A stretch of DNA of 64,000 nt from Pseudoalteromonas shioyasakiensis (GTDB lineage: Bacteria; Pseudomonadota; Gammaproteobacteria; Enterobacterales; Alteromonadaceae), in the NCBI RefSeq assembly GCF_024518675.1, contig NZ_JANIGL010000002.1, positions 186,001-250,000 on the forward strand, given 5' to 3'. Within the stretch, counting starts at the first letter, position 1; every line of letters begins with the position of its first letter. Below are positions 32,342-42,685 of the stretch, piece after piece. Under the pieces are notes generated by a model. That model saw only the letters and a list, made by a program, of their open reading frames with translations. It did not search any database and had not been told where the DNA came from. The position numbers were made by a program, and so were the translations under genes.

Positions 32342-32390
32342 ATGCCCCTAACTACTCTTTAATGTTAATTTTAAATTCGGTATTAATTTT

Positions 32391-33929
32391 TTAATCTGGA
32401 TATAACGCTAATATTTTCTCTAATTCACCTACTTGCTGATTAAACACCTCAACTAATTTAGGCTCAAAGTGTTTACCTTTTTGTTCGTTAATTTCACTCA
32501 CTACCGACTCAACACTCCACGCTTCTTTGTAACAACGTTTGTGGCGCAGTGCATCGTACACATCGGCCAGTGCCACAATGCGACCAAAAATATGAATGCT
32601 TTCGCCTGCTAACCCTTGCGGGTAACCGCTGCCATCCCATTTTTCATGATGATCGCGGGCTATTTCAGCTCCTGCTTTTACAATATCCCGCTTCGAGCCC
32701 TGTAATATCGCATAGCCTTTTTGCGCATGGGTTTTCATTATTTCCCACTCTGCCTCTGTAAGCTTGTCAGGCTTATTCAAGATAGCATCAGGAATACCAA
32801 CTTTACCTACATCGTGTAGTGGTGAAGCTAAACGTATTAATTCAGCTTCGCGCTTAGATAAACCATAACCAAGGGCTAATGCATTACAAATATGCGACAC
32901 CCGTTTAACATGATTGCCAGTTTCTATAGAACGTTGCTCAAGCGCTTCACTTAAACGAAGTACCAACTCTTGTTGTGTCGCTTCGACCTCAGCTTGCAAT
33001 TGGACATTTTCATACGCTAACTGCACATTTTGCGAGAAGATCTCTATTAAATGTCGTTGGGTGTCTGTTAAATGTTGGGGAATACCTGAAATAAACAGCA
33101 TTGAGTTATGGTTATACTCACTACAACAATAAGCAAACAAATAGTTATTTTTATAAACTATCGTTTTTTCTTGCAGGGCTTGCTTACAAGCGAGTAATTG
33201 CTCACTATTGAGCACTTCTTCAATTGCTTTGCCTTCGCTGCGCTCAAAATCACCGCGCCCCGAGAAAACGACTAACTTTTTTTGATTTTCATCAGGGTTG
33301 CTCGCCACTAGGCTGGTCGCATACATTGCTTTATCAACGGTGCCAAGCAATGATGTGAGCTGCTGCATGACTCCCTCAATAAAGTTTTCCAGCGAATGAG
33401 CTGAAAAAATATCCCGTGAAGCTTTAATTATTTTTTCAAGGCCCTGTCGAGATTGTTCGATAGATAAAATATCGCGGTATGAACGTAAACTCGACATAAC
33501 CACTGTAAACAGTTTCTGGGCTGTCAGCTCTGTTTTCGACTTGTAATCATTTATATCATAATTAACAATAACTTGACGTTCTGGAGCTTGCCCAGGCTGA
33601 CCGGTCCTAAGAATGATTCTGATATGGTTATTTTTGGCGGTTTCGCGAATATACTGAGCGACTTTCAAGCCTGCGTCATCAGTTTCCATGACAACATCAA
33701 GCAAGACAATGGCCGCATCGGGGTGACTATCAATCATTACTTTAGCTTCTTCGCCAGAATAAGCGCTAATAAACTCTAACCGTTTATCTTGAAACTCAAA
33801 GTCACTTAAAGCGAGTTTAGTAACAGCATGTACTTCAGGTTCATCATCGACAATGATAACTTTCCATGTTCCCTGAACAATATTACTTACTTCTTCTTGT
33901 GGCTCATCCGAAAACAAAAAATCATCCAT
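32391..33929 (-). CDS. Response regulator with DUF3369 and HD-GYP domains
   Basis: This 512-aa protein has a receiver domain (about 22-145, acidic pair at residues 28-29, phospho-acceptor Asp78), a DUF3369 GAF-like domain (about 155-320) and a C-terminal HD-GYP phosphodiesterase (about 330-505). The HD-GYP signature residues are present: LHDVGKVGIPD, DHHEKWDGSGYP and a final LADVYDALRH. It is predicted to hydrolyse cyclic di-GMP under control of an unlinked kinase. An ATG one codon after a GTG is taken as the start. It interrupts the usual prmC-sirB2 pair. Confidence 0.93.
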   Translation of the reverse strand: MDDFLFSDEPQEEVSNIVQGTWKVIIVDDEPEVHAVTKLALSDFEFQDKRLEFISAYSGEEAKVMIDSHPDAAIVLLDVVMETDDAGLKVAQYIRETAKNNHIRIILRTGQPGQAPERQVIVNYDINDYKSKTELTAQKLFTVVMSSLRSYRDILSIEQSRQGLEKIIKASRDIFSAHSLENFIEGVMQQLTSLLGTVDKAMYATSLVASNPDENQKKLVVFSGRGDFERSEGKAIEEVLNSEQLLACKQALQEKTIVYKNNYLFAYCCSEYNHNSMLFISGIPQHLTDTQRHLIEIFSQNVQLAYENVQLQAEVEATQQELVLRLSEALEQRSIETGNHVKRVSHICNALALGYGLSKREAELIRLASPLHDVGKVGIPDAILNKPDKLTEAEWEIMKTHAQKGYAILQGSKRDIVKAGAEIARDHHEKWDGSGYPQGLAGESIHIFGRIVALADVYDALRHKRCYKEAWSVESVVSEINEQKGKHFEPKLVEVFNQQVGELEKILALYPD

Positions 33930-33982
33930 CACACTGGGTCCTTTGAGAGCATTTACATTGTATTCTCACAGCGCTTTGTTGT

Positions 33983-34825
33983 TTATTTTGGCCACTGTGC
34001 GAACGTTACACGATCGTTATTTGCTAAATCTTTCACTGTAAGTATATTTGTATACGCCATTTGTGCAAAAAAACTATGCACTTTAGTACTTTGTTGATAA
34101 CCATGCTCAAACAATAGGTAACCATTTGGCGCTAAATAATCCCTTGCTTGCGAGATAATATGCTTAATATCTGCCATGCCGTCATCATCAGCAACCAGCG
34201 CAGAACGTGGTTCAAAACGAACATCACCTTGGTTCAGGTGTTCATCATCATGCTCTATATAAGGAGGATTACTTACTATTAAATTAAACTTTTGATTACT
34301 GACTTCACTAAACCAGTTACTTTGTAAAAATGTAACGTGCTGCAATCCTAATCGCTGTTTATTTATTGTTGATAATGCAACTGCTTGCGCTATGCGGTCA
34401 ACCCCTGTGATTTGCCAATTTGATTTTTCAGAAGCTAATGCCAAAGCAATTGCGCCTGTTCCTGTGCCTAAGTCAAGAACTTTGGCATCATCATTAAGCG
34501 GTAAATCAAGGGCAACTTCAACTAAGGTTTCGGTGTCTGGGCGAGGTATGAGCGTGGTGGCATTAACCTGTAAAGGCAAACTCCAAAACTCGCGTGTGCC
34601 GGTAATATGCGCAACAGGCTCTCCCTTTAAGCGGCGCTGACAATAACTATCAAATAATTGTTGTTGTTGCGCAGAGAGGTGTTTTTCAGGCCAAGAAAAT
34701 AAATAGCTTCGTGGTTTTTGTAATACATCAAGCAGTAAGACTTGAGCATCTAACTTGGCGCTGTCAGTGCTATTTTGCAAAAGCAAAGTAGCACTGTGGA
34801 TGGCTGACTCAACCGTGTCTGTCAC
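33983..34825 (-). CDS. prmC: Release factor glutamine methyltransferase PrmC
   Basis: PrmC methylates the glutamine of the GGQ motif of release factors 1 and 2. The 280-aa protein has the N-terminal helical domain with YLFSWPE and the Rossmann domain with LDLGTGTGAIALAL near residue 117 and the NPPY active-site motif near 188. The GTG start lies two bases after the stop of prfA, its substrate gene, so they are coupled. Confidence 0.95.
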   Translation of the reverse strand: MTDTVESAIHSATLLLQNSTDSAKLDAQVLLLDVLQKPRSYLFSWPEKHLSAQQQQLFDSYCQRRLKGEPVAHITGTREFWSLPLQVNATTLIPRPDTETLVEVALDLPLNDDAKVLDLGTGTGAIALALASEKSNWQITGVDRIAQAVALSTINKQRLGLQHVTFLQSNWFSEVSNQKFNLIVSNPPYIEHDDEHLNQGDVRFEPRSALVADDDGMADIKHIISQARDYLAPNGYLLFEHGYQQSTKVHSFFAQMAYTNILTVKDLANNDRVTFAQWPK

Positions 34826-34827
34826 CG

Positions 34828-35913
34828 TTATTCATCACCCATAGCAGCTAATAAATCAGCTTGGTGTTCTTGCATCAGCGGCTCAATTACACACCCTAAA
34901 TCACCTGCAACTACTTCGTTCAAACGATACAGTGTTAAGTTAATGCGGTGATCTGTGATACGCCCTTGCGGGTAGTTATAAGTACGAATACGCTCAGAGC
35001 GGTCGCCACTTCCCACTAAGTTACGACGTTCAGAGGCCTCTGCCGCATGGCGTTTTTCATCTTCAGCTTGTTGTAGGCGTGCAGCAAGTACTGACATAGC
35101 TTTGGCACGGTTTTTATGCTGTGAACGCTCATCCTGACACTCAACCACAACGCCCGTAGGAATGTGTGTAATACGTATTGCTGAGTCGGTTTTATTAACG
35201 TGCTGACCACCGGCACCCGATGCACGAAAGGTATCAACCTTGATATCTGCGGTGTTTATTTCAATGGCTTCCGCTTCCGGTATTTCAGCCATGACAGCAA
35301 CCGTACAGGCTGAAGTATGGACACGTCCTTGAGATTCAGTCTCTGGTACACGTTGTACACGGTGCGCGCCAGATTCAAATTTAAGTTGGCCGTAAACACC
35401 TTCCCCACTGATATTAGCAATGACTTCTTTAAAGCCACCGTGCTCACCTTCGTTGGTGCTAACCACTTCTACTTTCCACTTTTTAGTTTCAGCGTAGCGA
35501 GTGTACATACGGAATAAATCACCGGCAAAAATTGCGGCTTCATCACCACCCGTGCCAGCACGCACTTCAAGGAACACATTGTTATTATCACGCGGGTCCT
35601 TTGGTAGCATCAGTACTTGAATTTGATCTTCAATAATTTGAATTTGCGATTTTGCTTCTTTATATTCTTCTTGCGCCATTTCACGCATGTCAGGGTCTGA
35701 ATCTTTTAGCATTTCTTCAGCGGTTGCAACATCGTCTTGTGACTGTTGGTACGATAAAAATGCTTTTACAATTTCTTCAAGCTCTGAATATTCTTTTGAA
35801 AGAGCACGAAAGCGATTTTGGTCGCTGATAACAGAGGGGTCACTTAGCAGCGCTTGCACTTCTTCATAACGCTCAACTAAGGTTTCTAATTTACGATAAA
35901 CGGACTCTTTCAT
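34828..35913 (-). CDS. prfA: Peptide chain release factor 1 PrfA
   Basis: RF1 reads UAA and UAG and triggers peptide release. The 361-aa length is exact for the family. The GGQ motif lies in [13 protein letters not shown] near residue 230, and the tripeptide codon-recognition loop (P-x-T type) is in the preceding domain ([10 protein letters not shown]). The start at 35913 gives the standard [10 protein letters not shown]; the longer reading from 35934 would overlap hemA. It follows hemA by 7 bp. Confidence 0.97.
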   Translation of the reverse strand: MKESVYRKLETLVERYEEVQALLSDPSVISDQNRFRALSKEYSELEEIVKAFLSYQQSQDDVATAEEMLKDSDPDMREMAQEEYKEAKSQIQIIEDQIQVLMLPKDPRDNNNVFLEVRAGTGGDEAAIFAGDLFRMYTRYAETKKWKVEVVSTNEGEHGGFKEVIANISGEGVYGQLKFESGAHRVQRVPETESQGRVHTSACTVAVMAEIPEAEAIEINTADIKVDTFRASGAGGQHVNKTDSAIRITHIPTGVVVECQDERSQHKNRAKAMSVLAARLQQAEDEKRHAAEASERRNLVGSGDRSERIRTYNYPQGRITDHRINLTLYRLNEVVAGDLGCVIEPLMQEHQADLLAAMGDE

Positions 35914-35920
35914 GTAACTG

Positions 35921-37177
35921 CTATTCCTGATCAATACCTAACATTTTCTTTAATTGGCTTAACTGATCAACTTCACCTTTTTTCGCCGCATCTTGAATTG
36001 CACGGGTAGGCGCGTGCATTAAACGGTTGGTTAATTTGTTGGCCAGCTCTAATATTACTTTTTCTGCGTCTTTTCCGGTTGTTAATTGGCTAATAGCCTT
36101 ATCAACCAGCTCAGACTTAATATCGTGTACATCTTGACGATAACTGCGAATTAAATCCACAGAGTCAAGTGAGCGCATCCACATCGCAAATTCAGCACTG
36201 CGATGGCTAATAATCTTTTGTGCTTCTTCTGCTGCTTGCTCTCGTGAGGCGATATTCTCGCTCACAATGGCTTGTAAGTCATCAACGGAATACAAATACG
36301 CAGCATCAAGCTCCCCGACTTGGCTTTCAATATCCCGCGGCACCGCAATATCTATAAATAACATTGGTTTATTACGACGCTGTTTGAGCGCTTGCTCCAC
36401 TACACCTTTACCAATGATAGGCAAAGTACTTGCGGTGGAACTAATCACAATGTCGGCTTGGTGTAAACGCTCAGGTAACTGGGCTAAGGCAATTACATCA
36501 GCTGATACGTCTTGCGCTAAAGAGCGTGCACGCTCTATGGTACGATTAGCCACGGTGATTTGTTGCGGTTCATTTTGATATAAATGTTTAGCAACCAACT
36601 CAATAGTTTCACCTGCACCTATAAGCAGCACTTTGGTTTTATCAAGCTTTCCGTATATATGCTTTGCTAAATTAACCGCAGCATAAGCAACAGAGACCGC
36701 ACTTGCGCCAATGTCAGTTTCAGTGCGTACTTGTTTTGCCACTGAAAACGTTTTTTGAAATAAACGGTCAAATACCACATCCACTGAGTTGTGGTTTTTT
36801 GCACTATTATAAGCCTGTTTAATTTGGCCAAGTATTTGTGGCTCACCTAAGACAAGCGAATCTAACCCGCAAGAGACCCGCATTAAATGGTTTATGGCCT
36901 CATTATCTTGATGGCAATAAACATTTTTGCTCAGTTCTTGTTCATCTAAACCGTGGAAACTAGCTAACCATTGCAACAGTATTTGGGAATTTTGCTGAGC
37001 AAGGCTACAATAGATTTCTGTGCGGTTACAGGTTGATACTATAACCGCTTCATTAAACTGATCATGATCACTCAATTGCTGTAAAGCTTCTGATAATTGT
37101 TCTGGTGAAAAGGCGACTTTTTCACGCAGTTCTACAGATGCGGTTTTATGATTAATACCAAGTGCTACTATGGTCAT
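35921..37177 (-). CDS. hemA: Glutamyl-tRNA reductase HemA
   Basis: HemA reduces Glu-tRNA to glutamate 1-semialdehyde, the first step of tetrapyrrole synthesis. The 418-aa protein has the catalytic Cys50 in STCNRTEIY, the NADPH-binding [17 protein letters not shown] near residue 185 and a C-terminal dimerisation helix. The ATG at 37177 is chosen over a TTG three codons upstream because it puts Cys50 in the standard place. Its substrate is charged tRNA-Glu, six genes of which lie at the start of this window. It is divergent from lolB. Confidence 0.96.
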   Translation of the reverse strand: MTIVALGINHKTASVELREKVAFSPEQLSEALQQLSDHDQFNEAVIVSTCNRTEIYCSLAQQNSQILLQWLASFHGLDEQELSKNVYCHQDNEAINHLMRVSCGLDSLVLGEPQILGQIKQAYNSAKNHNSVDVVFDRLFQKTFSVAKQVRTETDIGASAVSVAYAAVNLAKHIYGKLDKTKVLLIGAGETIELVAKHLYQNEPQQITVANRTIERARSLAQDVSADVIALAQLPERLHQADIVISSTASTLPIIGKGVVEQALKQRRNKPMLFIDIAVPRDIESQVGELDAAYLYSVDDLQAIVSENIASREQAAEEAQKIISHRSAEFAMWMRSLDSVDLIRSYRQDVHDIKSELVDKAISQLTTGKDAEKVILELANKLTNRLMHAPTRAIQDAAKKGEVDQLSQLKKMLGIDQE

Positions 37178-37239
37178 ATGTGCCAAATATTGCTAAGCCA
37201 TGCTCGAAAGGCAGTAATTTTATCAAAAATCAGCGGAAT

Positions 37240-37848
37240 ATGGAAAGTAAGGAACGACATTTGATTCGACTATATTTGATTTTACTCACATTTTTTTTAT
37301 TTTTAAGTGGTTGTGCGCAACGAATTAACCCACAAACAAGCCTTTATAGCGACTGGAAAGCAAAACTAGCAAGCCAAAACACTTGGCAGGTTGAAGGGAA
37401 GCTGGCATTTATTAGCCCCGATGAACGTCAATCAGCTAATTTAAATTGGCAACAACAAGATGACTTTAATGAACTGATACTCACTACTTTTATTGGCACT
37501 CGCATATTAGCACTTAAGCAAGATGTTCAAGGCGCAGAGCTTGAGTATGACGGTGATACCTATCACGATACGAATGCGGCTCGCTTATTAACTCGTTTAA
37601 CAGGGTTTACTATTCCGCTTGATAGTGCCGATGATTGGCTTAAAGGCACGGTCACGAATGAGTCGCTACAAGTAGATGAACTAGGTCGCGCCAAAAGCGT
37701 AGTATGGCAATCAATTAATGGCCAACAATGGCATATTAGCTACGCTAATTACCACCAATACGCGGGCTTTTGGTTACCAAAATCACTCACTCTAAAACAT
37801 CAGAATATCAAAATAAAAATTCAACTTTACCAATGGTACTTCAATTAA
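37240..37848 (+). CDS. lolB: Outer-membrane lipoprotein receptor LolB
   Basis: LolB takes lipoproteins from LolA and inserts them into the outer membrane. The 202-aa precursor has a lipobox LSGC with Cys25 and a LolB fold recognisable by W-x-V-x-G-K-L (TWQVEGKLAF). The start at 37240 has GCGGA just upstream; a longer reading from 37162 would run into the hemA promoter region. It begins the lolB-ispE-prs run and ends one base before ispE. Confidence 0.93.
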   Translation: MESKERHLIRLYLILLTFFLFLSGCAQRINPQTSLYSDWKAKLASQNTWQVEGKLAFISPDERQSANLNWQQQDDFNELILTTFIGTRILALKQDVQGAELEYDGDTYHDTNAARLLTRLTGFTIPLDSADDWLKGTVTNESLQVDELGRAKSVVWQSINGQQWHISYANYHQYAGFWLPKSLTLKHQNIKIKIQLYQWYFN

Positions 37849-37849
37849 T

Positions 37850-38731
37850 ATGACTGATAGCACTTTGACCCAGTTTTCATTACTCGCTCCAGCTAAGCTT
37901 AACTTGTTTTTACATATAAATGGCCGTCGTGATGACGGCTATCATGAGCTTGAAACCCTGTTCACATTTTTAAATTATGGTGATCAGTTAGATTTTATTT
38001 TATTGAATTCTCCCTCAATTGAAGTAACCGGTGATACACAGAACATCCCTTTAGCAGAGAATTTGATCTACAAAGCAGCTGTTTTATTGCAAAAACACAC
38101 AAAAACCCCTTTAGGTGCAAAAATAAATTTAACCAAAACTTTGCCAATGGGAGGCGGTGTTGGCGGTGGTTCTTCTGATGCTGCAACGACCCTTTTAGCA
38201 CTCAATACTTTGTGGCAATGTCAGCTTTCTATTGCTGAATTAGCACAGCTTGGTGTCACACTTGGCGCAGATGTTCCGGTTTTTATAAATGGTCGAAGTG
38301 CCCTAGCGCAAGGGATTGGTGAGAAGTTAGTCGATGTTGAGCTTGAACAAAAATGGTATTGCGTGGTTCACCCAAGTGAGCATGTTAGTACCGCAAAAAT
38401 TTTTACTCACCCTGATTTGATACGCAATACACCTAAGCTGAAAGGGGATTGGCAACAGCAAGTTTTACGTAACGACTGCGAGCCATTAGTTAAAAAGCTC
38501 TGCCCTGAGGTTGAAAAAACCCTCCAGTGGTTGCTAAAATACGCTCCGTCTAAGATGACTGGCACAGGTTCATGTTGTTTTGTTGAGTTTGCAACACAAG
38601 CTGAGGCTCAACATGTTCTGAAAAACCTCCCCCATAATTGGGACGGTTTTATTGCCAGTAGCGTTAATACCTCTCCTGCCCATACGCAGTTGAACGCAAT
38701 TCATTTAAGCAATCAAGTAACGTACAAGTAA
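37850..38731 (+). CDS. ispE: 4-diphosphocytidyl-2-C-methyl-D-erythritol kinase IspE
   Basis: IspE phosphorylates CDP-ME in the MEP isoprenoid pathway. This 293-aa GHMP kinase has the N-terminal [10 protein letters not shown], the ATP-binding [15 protein letters not shown] near residue 97 and the C-terminal [10 protein letters not shown] motif. It is one base from lolB, as in E. coli. Confidence 0.96.
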   Translation: MTDSTLTQFSLLAPAKLNLFLHINGRRDDGYHELETLFTFLNYGDQLDFILLNSPSIEVTGDTQNIPLAENLIYKAAVLLQKHTKTPLGAKINLTKTLPMGGGVGGGSSDAATTLLALNTLWQCQLSIAELAQLGVTLGADVPVFINGRSALAQGIGEKLVDVELEQKWYCVVHPSEHVSTAKIFTHPDLIRNTPKLKGDWQQQVLRNDCEPLVKKLCPEVEKTLQWLLKYAPSKMTGTGSCCFVEFATQAEAQHVLKNLPHNWDGFIASSVNTSPAHTQLNAIHLSNQVTYK

Positions 38732-38745
38732 AATACAATTTAAGT

Positions 38746-38775
38746 TAACAAATGACGCAACTGCCTCATTTGTTA
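38746..38775 (+). other. 10-bp hairpin upstream of prs
   Basis: TAACAAATGA pairs perfectly with TCATTTGTTA across a 10-nt loop in the ispE-prs gap. No T-run follows, so it does not look like a standard terminator. It may affect mRNA processing or prs translation. Confidence 0.55.
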
Positions 38776-38807
38776 GTCCAAAAATTCAGTGCCTGAGGAA
38801 CCCTACC

Positions 38808-39755
38808 GTGCCTGACATGAAGCTCTTCGCTGGTAACGCAACACCTGAGTTAGCTCAAAAAGTTGCAAAACGTTTATATATTGAAGTAGGCGATGCTGTT
38901 GTTGGCCGTTTTAGCGACGGTGAGATCAGTGTTCAAATTAATGAAAACGTTCGTGGCTCGGATGTTTTTATTGTGCAATCAACCTGTGCCCCAACTAACG
39001 ATAACTTAATGGAGTTAATCGTTATGGTTGATGCATTACGTCGTGCGTCTGCAGGTCGTATTACAGCCGTTATTCCTTATTTTGGTTATTCTCGTCAAGA
39101 CCGTCGTGTACGTTCTGCTCGTGTGCCAATCACCGCTAAAGTTGTTGCCGATTTCCTATCAAGTGTAGGTGTTGACCGTGTTCTTACGGTTGATTTACAC
39201 GCGGAGCAAATCCAAGGCTTCTTTGATGTGCCAGTTGATAACGTATTCGGCAGCCCAGTATTATTAGAAGATATGAAAGAACGTCAATTTGATGATGTTG
39301 TTGTTGTATCTCCTGATATCGGTGGTGTAGTACGTGCCCGTGCTATTGCTAAACTACTCAACGATACTGATCTTGCTATTATTGATAAGCGTCGCCCACA
39401 AGCAAATGTTTCTCAAGTAATGCACATTATTGGTGATGTTGAAGGCCGTGACTGTATCATTGTTGATGATATGATCGACACCGGTGGTACTTTATGCAAA
39501 GCCGCTGAAGCATTAAAAGAGCATGGCGCTAAGCGTGTTTTTGCCTATGCAACGCACCCTGTTTTATCTGGCACTGCAGCAGAAAACATTCGTAACTCTG
39601 TTATTGATGAAGTCATTGTTACTGATTCAATTCCTCTGTCTGATGAGTTAAAAGCGATTGATAAAATTAAAGTACTGACATTAGCAGATATGCTTGCTGA
39701 AACAATTCGTCGCATTAGCAACGAAGAGTCTATTTCAGCGATGTTTGAACATTAA
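38808..39755 (+). CDS. prs: Ribose-phosphate pyrophosphokinase Prs
   Basis: Prs makes PRPP from ribose 5-phosphate and ATP for nucleotide, histidine, tryptophan and NAD synthesis. The 315-aa protein is close to E. coli Prs, with [10 protein letters not shown] near residue 95, the [12 protein letters not shown] loop near 128 and the PRPP site [10 protein letters not shown] near 220. The GTG start at 38808 gives the family [10 protein letters not shown] start and is also GTG in E. coli. A strong terminator follows. Confidence 0.97.
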   Translation: MPDMKLFAGNATPELAQKVAKRLYIEVGDAVVGRFSDGEISVQINENVRGSDVFIVQSTCAPTNDNLMELIVMVDALRRASAGRITAVIPYFGYSRQDRRVRSARVPITAKVVADFLSSVGVDRVLTVDLHAEQIQGFFDVPVDNVFGSPVLLEDMKERQFDDVVVVSPDIGGVVRARAIAKLLNDTDLAIIDKRRPQANVSQVMHIIGDVEGRDCIIVDDMIDTGGTLCKAAEALKEHGAKRVFAYATHPVLSGTAAENIRNSVIDEVIVTDSIPLSDELKAIDKIKVLTLADMLAETIRRISNEESISAMFEH

Positions 39756-39776
39756 GAACACTATTTTACAGTGATT

Positions 39777-39803
39777 AAAGCGCCTATTTGGCGCTTTTTT
39801 TTT
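39777..39803 (+). terminator. Terminator after prs
   Basis: AAAGCGCC-TATTT-GGCGCTTT followed by a long T-run ends the lolB-ispE-prs transcription unit and isolates rplY. Confidence 0.93.
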
Positions 39804-39811
39804 ACCCTGTG

Positions 39812-39840
39812 TTTCTTTTACTAATGGGTGGTGTTATGAT
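39812..39840 (+). promoter_or_regulatory. Candidate rplY promoter
   Basis: An extended -10 element TG-T-TATGAT ends at 39840. A weak -35 (TTTCTT at 39812) stands 17 bp upstream. It lies between the prs terminator and rplY, so rplY must have a promoter here. Confidence 0.5.
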
Positions 39841-39856
39841 AGCGCGCCTTTTGGCT

Positions 39857-39880
39857 AGGGACCTTGGTCGCAAAGGCCCT
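39857..39880 (+). promoter_or_regulatory. Stem-loop in the rplY leader
   Basis: AGGG-A-CCTT pairs with AAGG-CCCT, with one bulged A and a 7-nt loop, about 26 nt before the rplY start codon. Ribosomal protein leaders often serve as autoregulatory sites, and an L25 leader is known in gammaproteobacteria, but identity with that element was not tested. Confidence 0.45.
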
Positions 39881-39906
39881 AACACTTTTAAATTATTGGA
39901 GACATT

Positions 39907-40524
39907 ATGTCTGATACAACTTACACTTATGACGCTGAACTTCGCGTAGAAACTGGTACTGGTGCGAGCCGCCGCCTACGTCGCGAAGACAAAGTACCTG
40001 CAATCCTTTACGGTGCAGATAAAGAAGCAGTAGCGCTTACTCTTGCTCATAAAGATATGATCAAAGCACAAGAAAGCGAAGGTTTTTACACTCACATTCT
40101 GACGCTTAACATTGGCGGCGAGTCTGTTGAAGCTATCTTAAAAGATATCCAACGTCACCCATTCAAGCCAAAGCTTACTCACCTTGATTTCCAACGTGTT
40201 GACGCTACTCATAAACTTCATACTAAAGTTCCTCTTCACTTCATCGGCGAAGATATAGTAACTAAACTTGGTGCAACTGTTGTTCACCAGTTAACTGAAG
40301 TTGAAATCACATGTCTTCCAAAAGCACTTCCAGAATTCGTTGAAGTTAACGTTTCTGATTTAGTAGCTGGTGATTCAATCCACCTTTCTGACCTTAAACT
40401 TCCTTCTGGCGTTCAATCAGTTGAACTTGCTAAAGGTGAAGGCCATGATCAGTCAGTAGTTACTGTTAAAGCTAACAAAGCAGCTCCAGCTGAAGACGAA
40501 GAAGCTTCAGACGCTGCTGAATAA
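39907..40524 (+). CDS. rplY: 50S ribosomal protein L25, general stress (Ctc) form
   Basis: L25 binds loop E of 5S rRNA. At 205 aa it is the two-domain Ctc/TL5 form, longer than the 94-aa E. coli protein. The N-terminal 5S-binding domain runs to about residue 95 (RRLRREDKVPAILYG, FQRVD) and a C-terminal beta domain follows, with an acidic tail. Codon use is biased as in a highly expressed gene. It is preceded by its own promoter and leader hairpin, and followed by pth as in many bacteria. Confidence 0.95.
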   Translation: MSDTTYTYDAELRVETGTGASRRLRREDKVPAILYGADKEAVALTLAHKDMIKAQESEGFYTHILTLNIGGESVEAILKDIQRHPFKPKLTHLDFQRVDATHKLHTKVPLHFIGEDIVTKLGATVVHQLTEVEITCLPKALPEFVEVNVSDLVAGDSIHLSDLKLPSGVQSVELAKGEGHDQSVVTVKANKAAPAEDEEASDAAE

Positions 40525-40542
40525 TATTTAAGGTCTTGCACC

Positions 40543-41127
40543 TTGAATTCTATTCAAATGCTTGTGGGCCTGGCTAATCCAGGCCCCGAATACGCAAACA
40601 CACGCCACAACGCAGGTGCTTGGTTCATCGAGCAACTCGCAGCACGCTACAACTGTACGCTTAAACACGATCCTAAATATCACGGCCTAACAGGCAAAGT
40701 GATCATTCAAGGCCAAGAATTCAAATTATTGATCCCCACCACCTATATGAATTTAAGTGGTAAAGCGGTCAGTAGTTTAGCCAATTTTTTCAAAATCCCG
40801 ATTGAAAACATCTTAGTTGCACATGATGAAATGGATTTAGATCCCGGTGTCGCCAAATTAAAAAAAGGGGGTGGACACGGTGGTCATAATGGCCTAAAAG
40901 ACATTATGGCAAAAATGGCAAATCAAAAAGACTTTATGCGTTTACGCGTCGGTATCGGTCATCCTGGACACCGCGAAATGGTCACAGGTTGGGTGCTTGG
41001 AAAAGCAGCCAAAGAAGACCAAGAGAAAATGGATGCCGCTGTTGATGAAGCAGTTCGTTGTATGGAAATACTTGCAAAAGACGGTGTGTTAAAAGCACAA
41101 AACAGACTTCATTCGTTTAAACCCTAG
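40543..41127 (+). CDS. pth: Peptidyl-tRNA hydrolase Pth
   Basis: Pth frees peptidyl-tRNAs that drop off ribosomes. The 194-aa protein shows [19 protein letters not shown] with the catalytic His near residue 24, the Asp in HDEMDLDPG, and the [15 protein letters not shown] loop. The TTG at 40543 has AAGG upstream and gives a family-like N-terminus; the next start, an ATG at 40558, lacks a ribosome site and would trim the first strand. It is followed by ychF, a common pair. Confidence 0.94.
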   Translation: MNSIQMLVGLANPGPEYANTRHNAGAWFIEQLAARYNCTLKHDPKYHGLTGKVIIQGQEFKLLIPTTYMNLSGKAVSSLANFFKIPIENILVAHDEMDLDPGVAKLKKGGGHGGHNGLKDIMAKMANQKDFMRLRVGIGHPGHREMVTGWVLGKAAKEDQEKMDAAVDEAVRCMEILAKDGVLKAQNRLHSFKP

Positions 41128-41176
41128 TAACATTGTTATTAAATTGGTTGAACGGATCTAAACAAGGTATCTTACT

Positions 41177-42268
41177 ATGGGTTTTAAATGTGGTATCGTT
41201 GGTTTACCTAATGTTGGTAAATCGACACTATTTAATGCATTAACTAAGGCGGGCATTGAAGCCGCTAACTTCCCTTTTTGTACCATCGAACCAAACACAG
41301 GTGTGGTTCCGGTTCCTGACGCTCGCTTAGACGAACTAGCAAAGATCGTTAACCCACAACGCATCTTGCCTACAAGCATGGAATTCGTTGATATCGCAGG
41401 CTTAGTAAAAGGCGCATCGAAAGGTGAAGGGCTTGGTAACCAATTTTTAGCCAATATTCGTGAAACAGATGCGATAGGCCACGTAGTTCGCTGTTTTGAA
41501 GACGAAAACGTCATTCACGTAGCCGGCACTATCGACCCTGCAGACGATATTGACGTTATTAACACTGAGCTTGTACTTGCTGATATGGACAGTGCTGAGA
41601 AGGCGCTTTTCCGTAACGCTAAAAAAGCAAAAGGCGGTGATAAAGACGCGAAAGAGCAAAATGCAGCACTTGAAAAAGTAAAGGTACACCTTGATGAAGG
41701 GCTAACTTTACGTTCTTTAGAGCTAACTAAAGAAGAAAAAGCAGCCATTGCTTCTATCAACTTTTTAACTATCAAACCAACTATGTATATTGCTAACGTT
41801 GCTGAAGATGGTTTTGAAAATAACCCGCTCCTTGACCGCGTTCGTGAGATAGCGGCTGCAGAAGATGCCGTGGTTGTTCCAGTATGTGCGGCGATTGAAT
41901 CTGAATTGTCTGAGCTTGAAGAAGAAGACAAGCTTGAATTTATGGCTGATCTTGGTTTAGAAGAGCCAGGCCTTAACCTTGTTATTCGCGGCGGCTATGA
42001 ACTACTCCATTTACAAACTTACTTTACCGCTGGTGTAAAAGAAGTACGTGCATGGACAATTCCTGTTGGCGCAACGGCACCACAAGCAGCAGGTAAAATT
42101 CATACCGACTTTGAACGTGGCTTTATCCGCGCGCAAACCATTGCTTATGATGATTACATCACTTATCAAGGTGAAAGTGGCGCAAAAGAAGCAGGTAAAA
42201 TGCGTCAAGAAGGTAAAGAATATATCGTTAAAGATGGCGATGTTATGAACTTCTTGTTCAACGTATAG
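41177..42268 (+). CDS. ychF: Redox-regulated ATPase YchF (OLA1 family)
   Basis: YchF is a translation-associated P-loop ATPase that binds ribosomes. The 363-aa protein has the Walker [12 protein letters not shown] near residue 9, [14 protein letters not shown] near 70, a coiled-coil insert and a C-terminal TGS-like domain ([19 protein letters not shown]). AAGG precedes the ATG. A terminator follows and separates it from the tRNA operon. Confidence 0.96.
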   Translation: MGFKCGIVGLPNVGKSTLFNALTKAGIEAANFPFCTIEPNTGVVPVPDARLDELAKIVNPQRILPTSMEFVDIAGLVKGASKGEGLGNQFLANIRETDAIGHVVRCFEDENVIHVAGTIDPADDIDVINTELVLADMDSAEKALFRNAKKAKGGDKDAKEQNAALEKVKVHLDEGLTLRSLELTKEEKAAIASINFLTIKPTMYIANVAEDGFENNPLLDRVREIAAAEDAVVVPVCAAIESELSELEEEDKLEFMADLGLEEPGLNLVIRGGYELLHLQTYFTAGVKEVRAWTIPVGATAPQAAGKIHTDFERGFIRAQTIAYDDYITYQGESGAKEAGKMRQEGKEYIVKDGDVMNFLFNV

Positions 42269-42308
42269 ACATCATTATTGCTAACTCTTGTTTAGCAATA
42301 ACTTTAAA

Positions 42309-42332
42309 GACTCGTAAATACGAGCCTTTTTT
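42309..42332 (+). terminator. Terminator after ychF
   Basis: CTCGTA-AA-TACGAG followed by CCTTTTTT. The 146 bp between it and the tRNA promoter are AT-rich with nothing else recognised. Confidence 0.82.
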
Positions 42333-42478
42333 GTATCTGTATACTGGTTCATAACACACAGCTTTAAGTTAAAAGATATTAAAGCAGTTAAAAAAACACC
42401 GTTTTTAATAAAAAATAGCCGCTTAGCTTAATTTTCCTGCAAACAAACCCTGATAAGTGTTTTTTTGCAAAAAAGGTG

Positions 42479-42507
42479 TTGACGGATTTAGGTCATATCA
42501 GCATAAT
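42479..42507 (+). promoter_or_regulatory. Promoter of the Met-Leu-Gln tRNA operon
   Basis: TTGACG, a 17-bp spacer and CATAAT stand about 40 bp before the first tRNA-Met. The following ACGCCCCGC is a GC-rich discriminator, the mark of stringently controlled stable-RNA promoters. Confidence 0.82.
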
Positions 42508-42546
42508 ACGCCCCGCACTCAGCAATGAAGTGTTAACAAAAAAGAT

Positions 42547-42623
42547 GGCTAAGTAGCTCAGTTGGTTAGAGCACATCACTCATAATGATGGGGTCACAGG
42601 TTCAAATCCCGTCTTAGCCACCA
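42547..42623 (+). tRNA. tRNA-Met (elongator, CAU), copy 1
   Basis: A 77-nt cloverleaf with anticodon CAT in CACTCATAATG and encoded CCA. The sequence follows E. coli elongator metT, not initiator or Ile2. It is first in the operon. Confidence 0.97.
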
Positions 42624-42685
42624 TTCTTTTTTGTACTCAATGAAGAGTTTAAAATAACTACCAAGTGTTTAATTACACAAAGTAT

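Noticed and set aside
37162-37239. 26-residue N-terminal extension of LolB
   Set aside because: It would hide the lipoprotein signal peptide and overlap hemA's start; the start at 37240 has a ribosome site.
41158-42208. Minus-strand Ser-rich frames opposite ychF
   Set aside because: Antisense shadows of a highly conserved gene.
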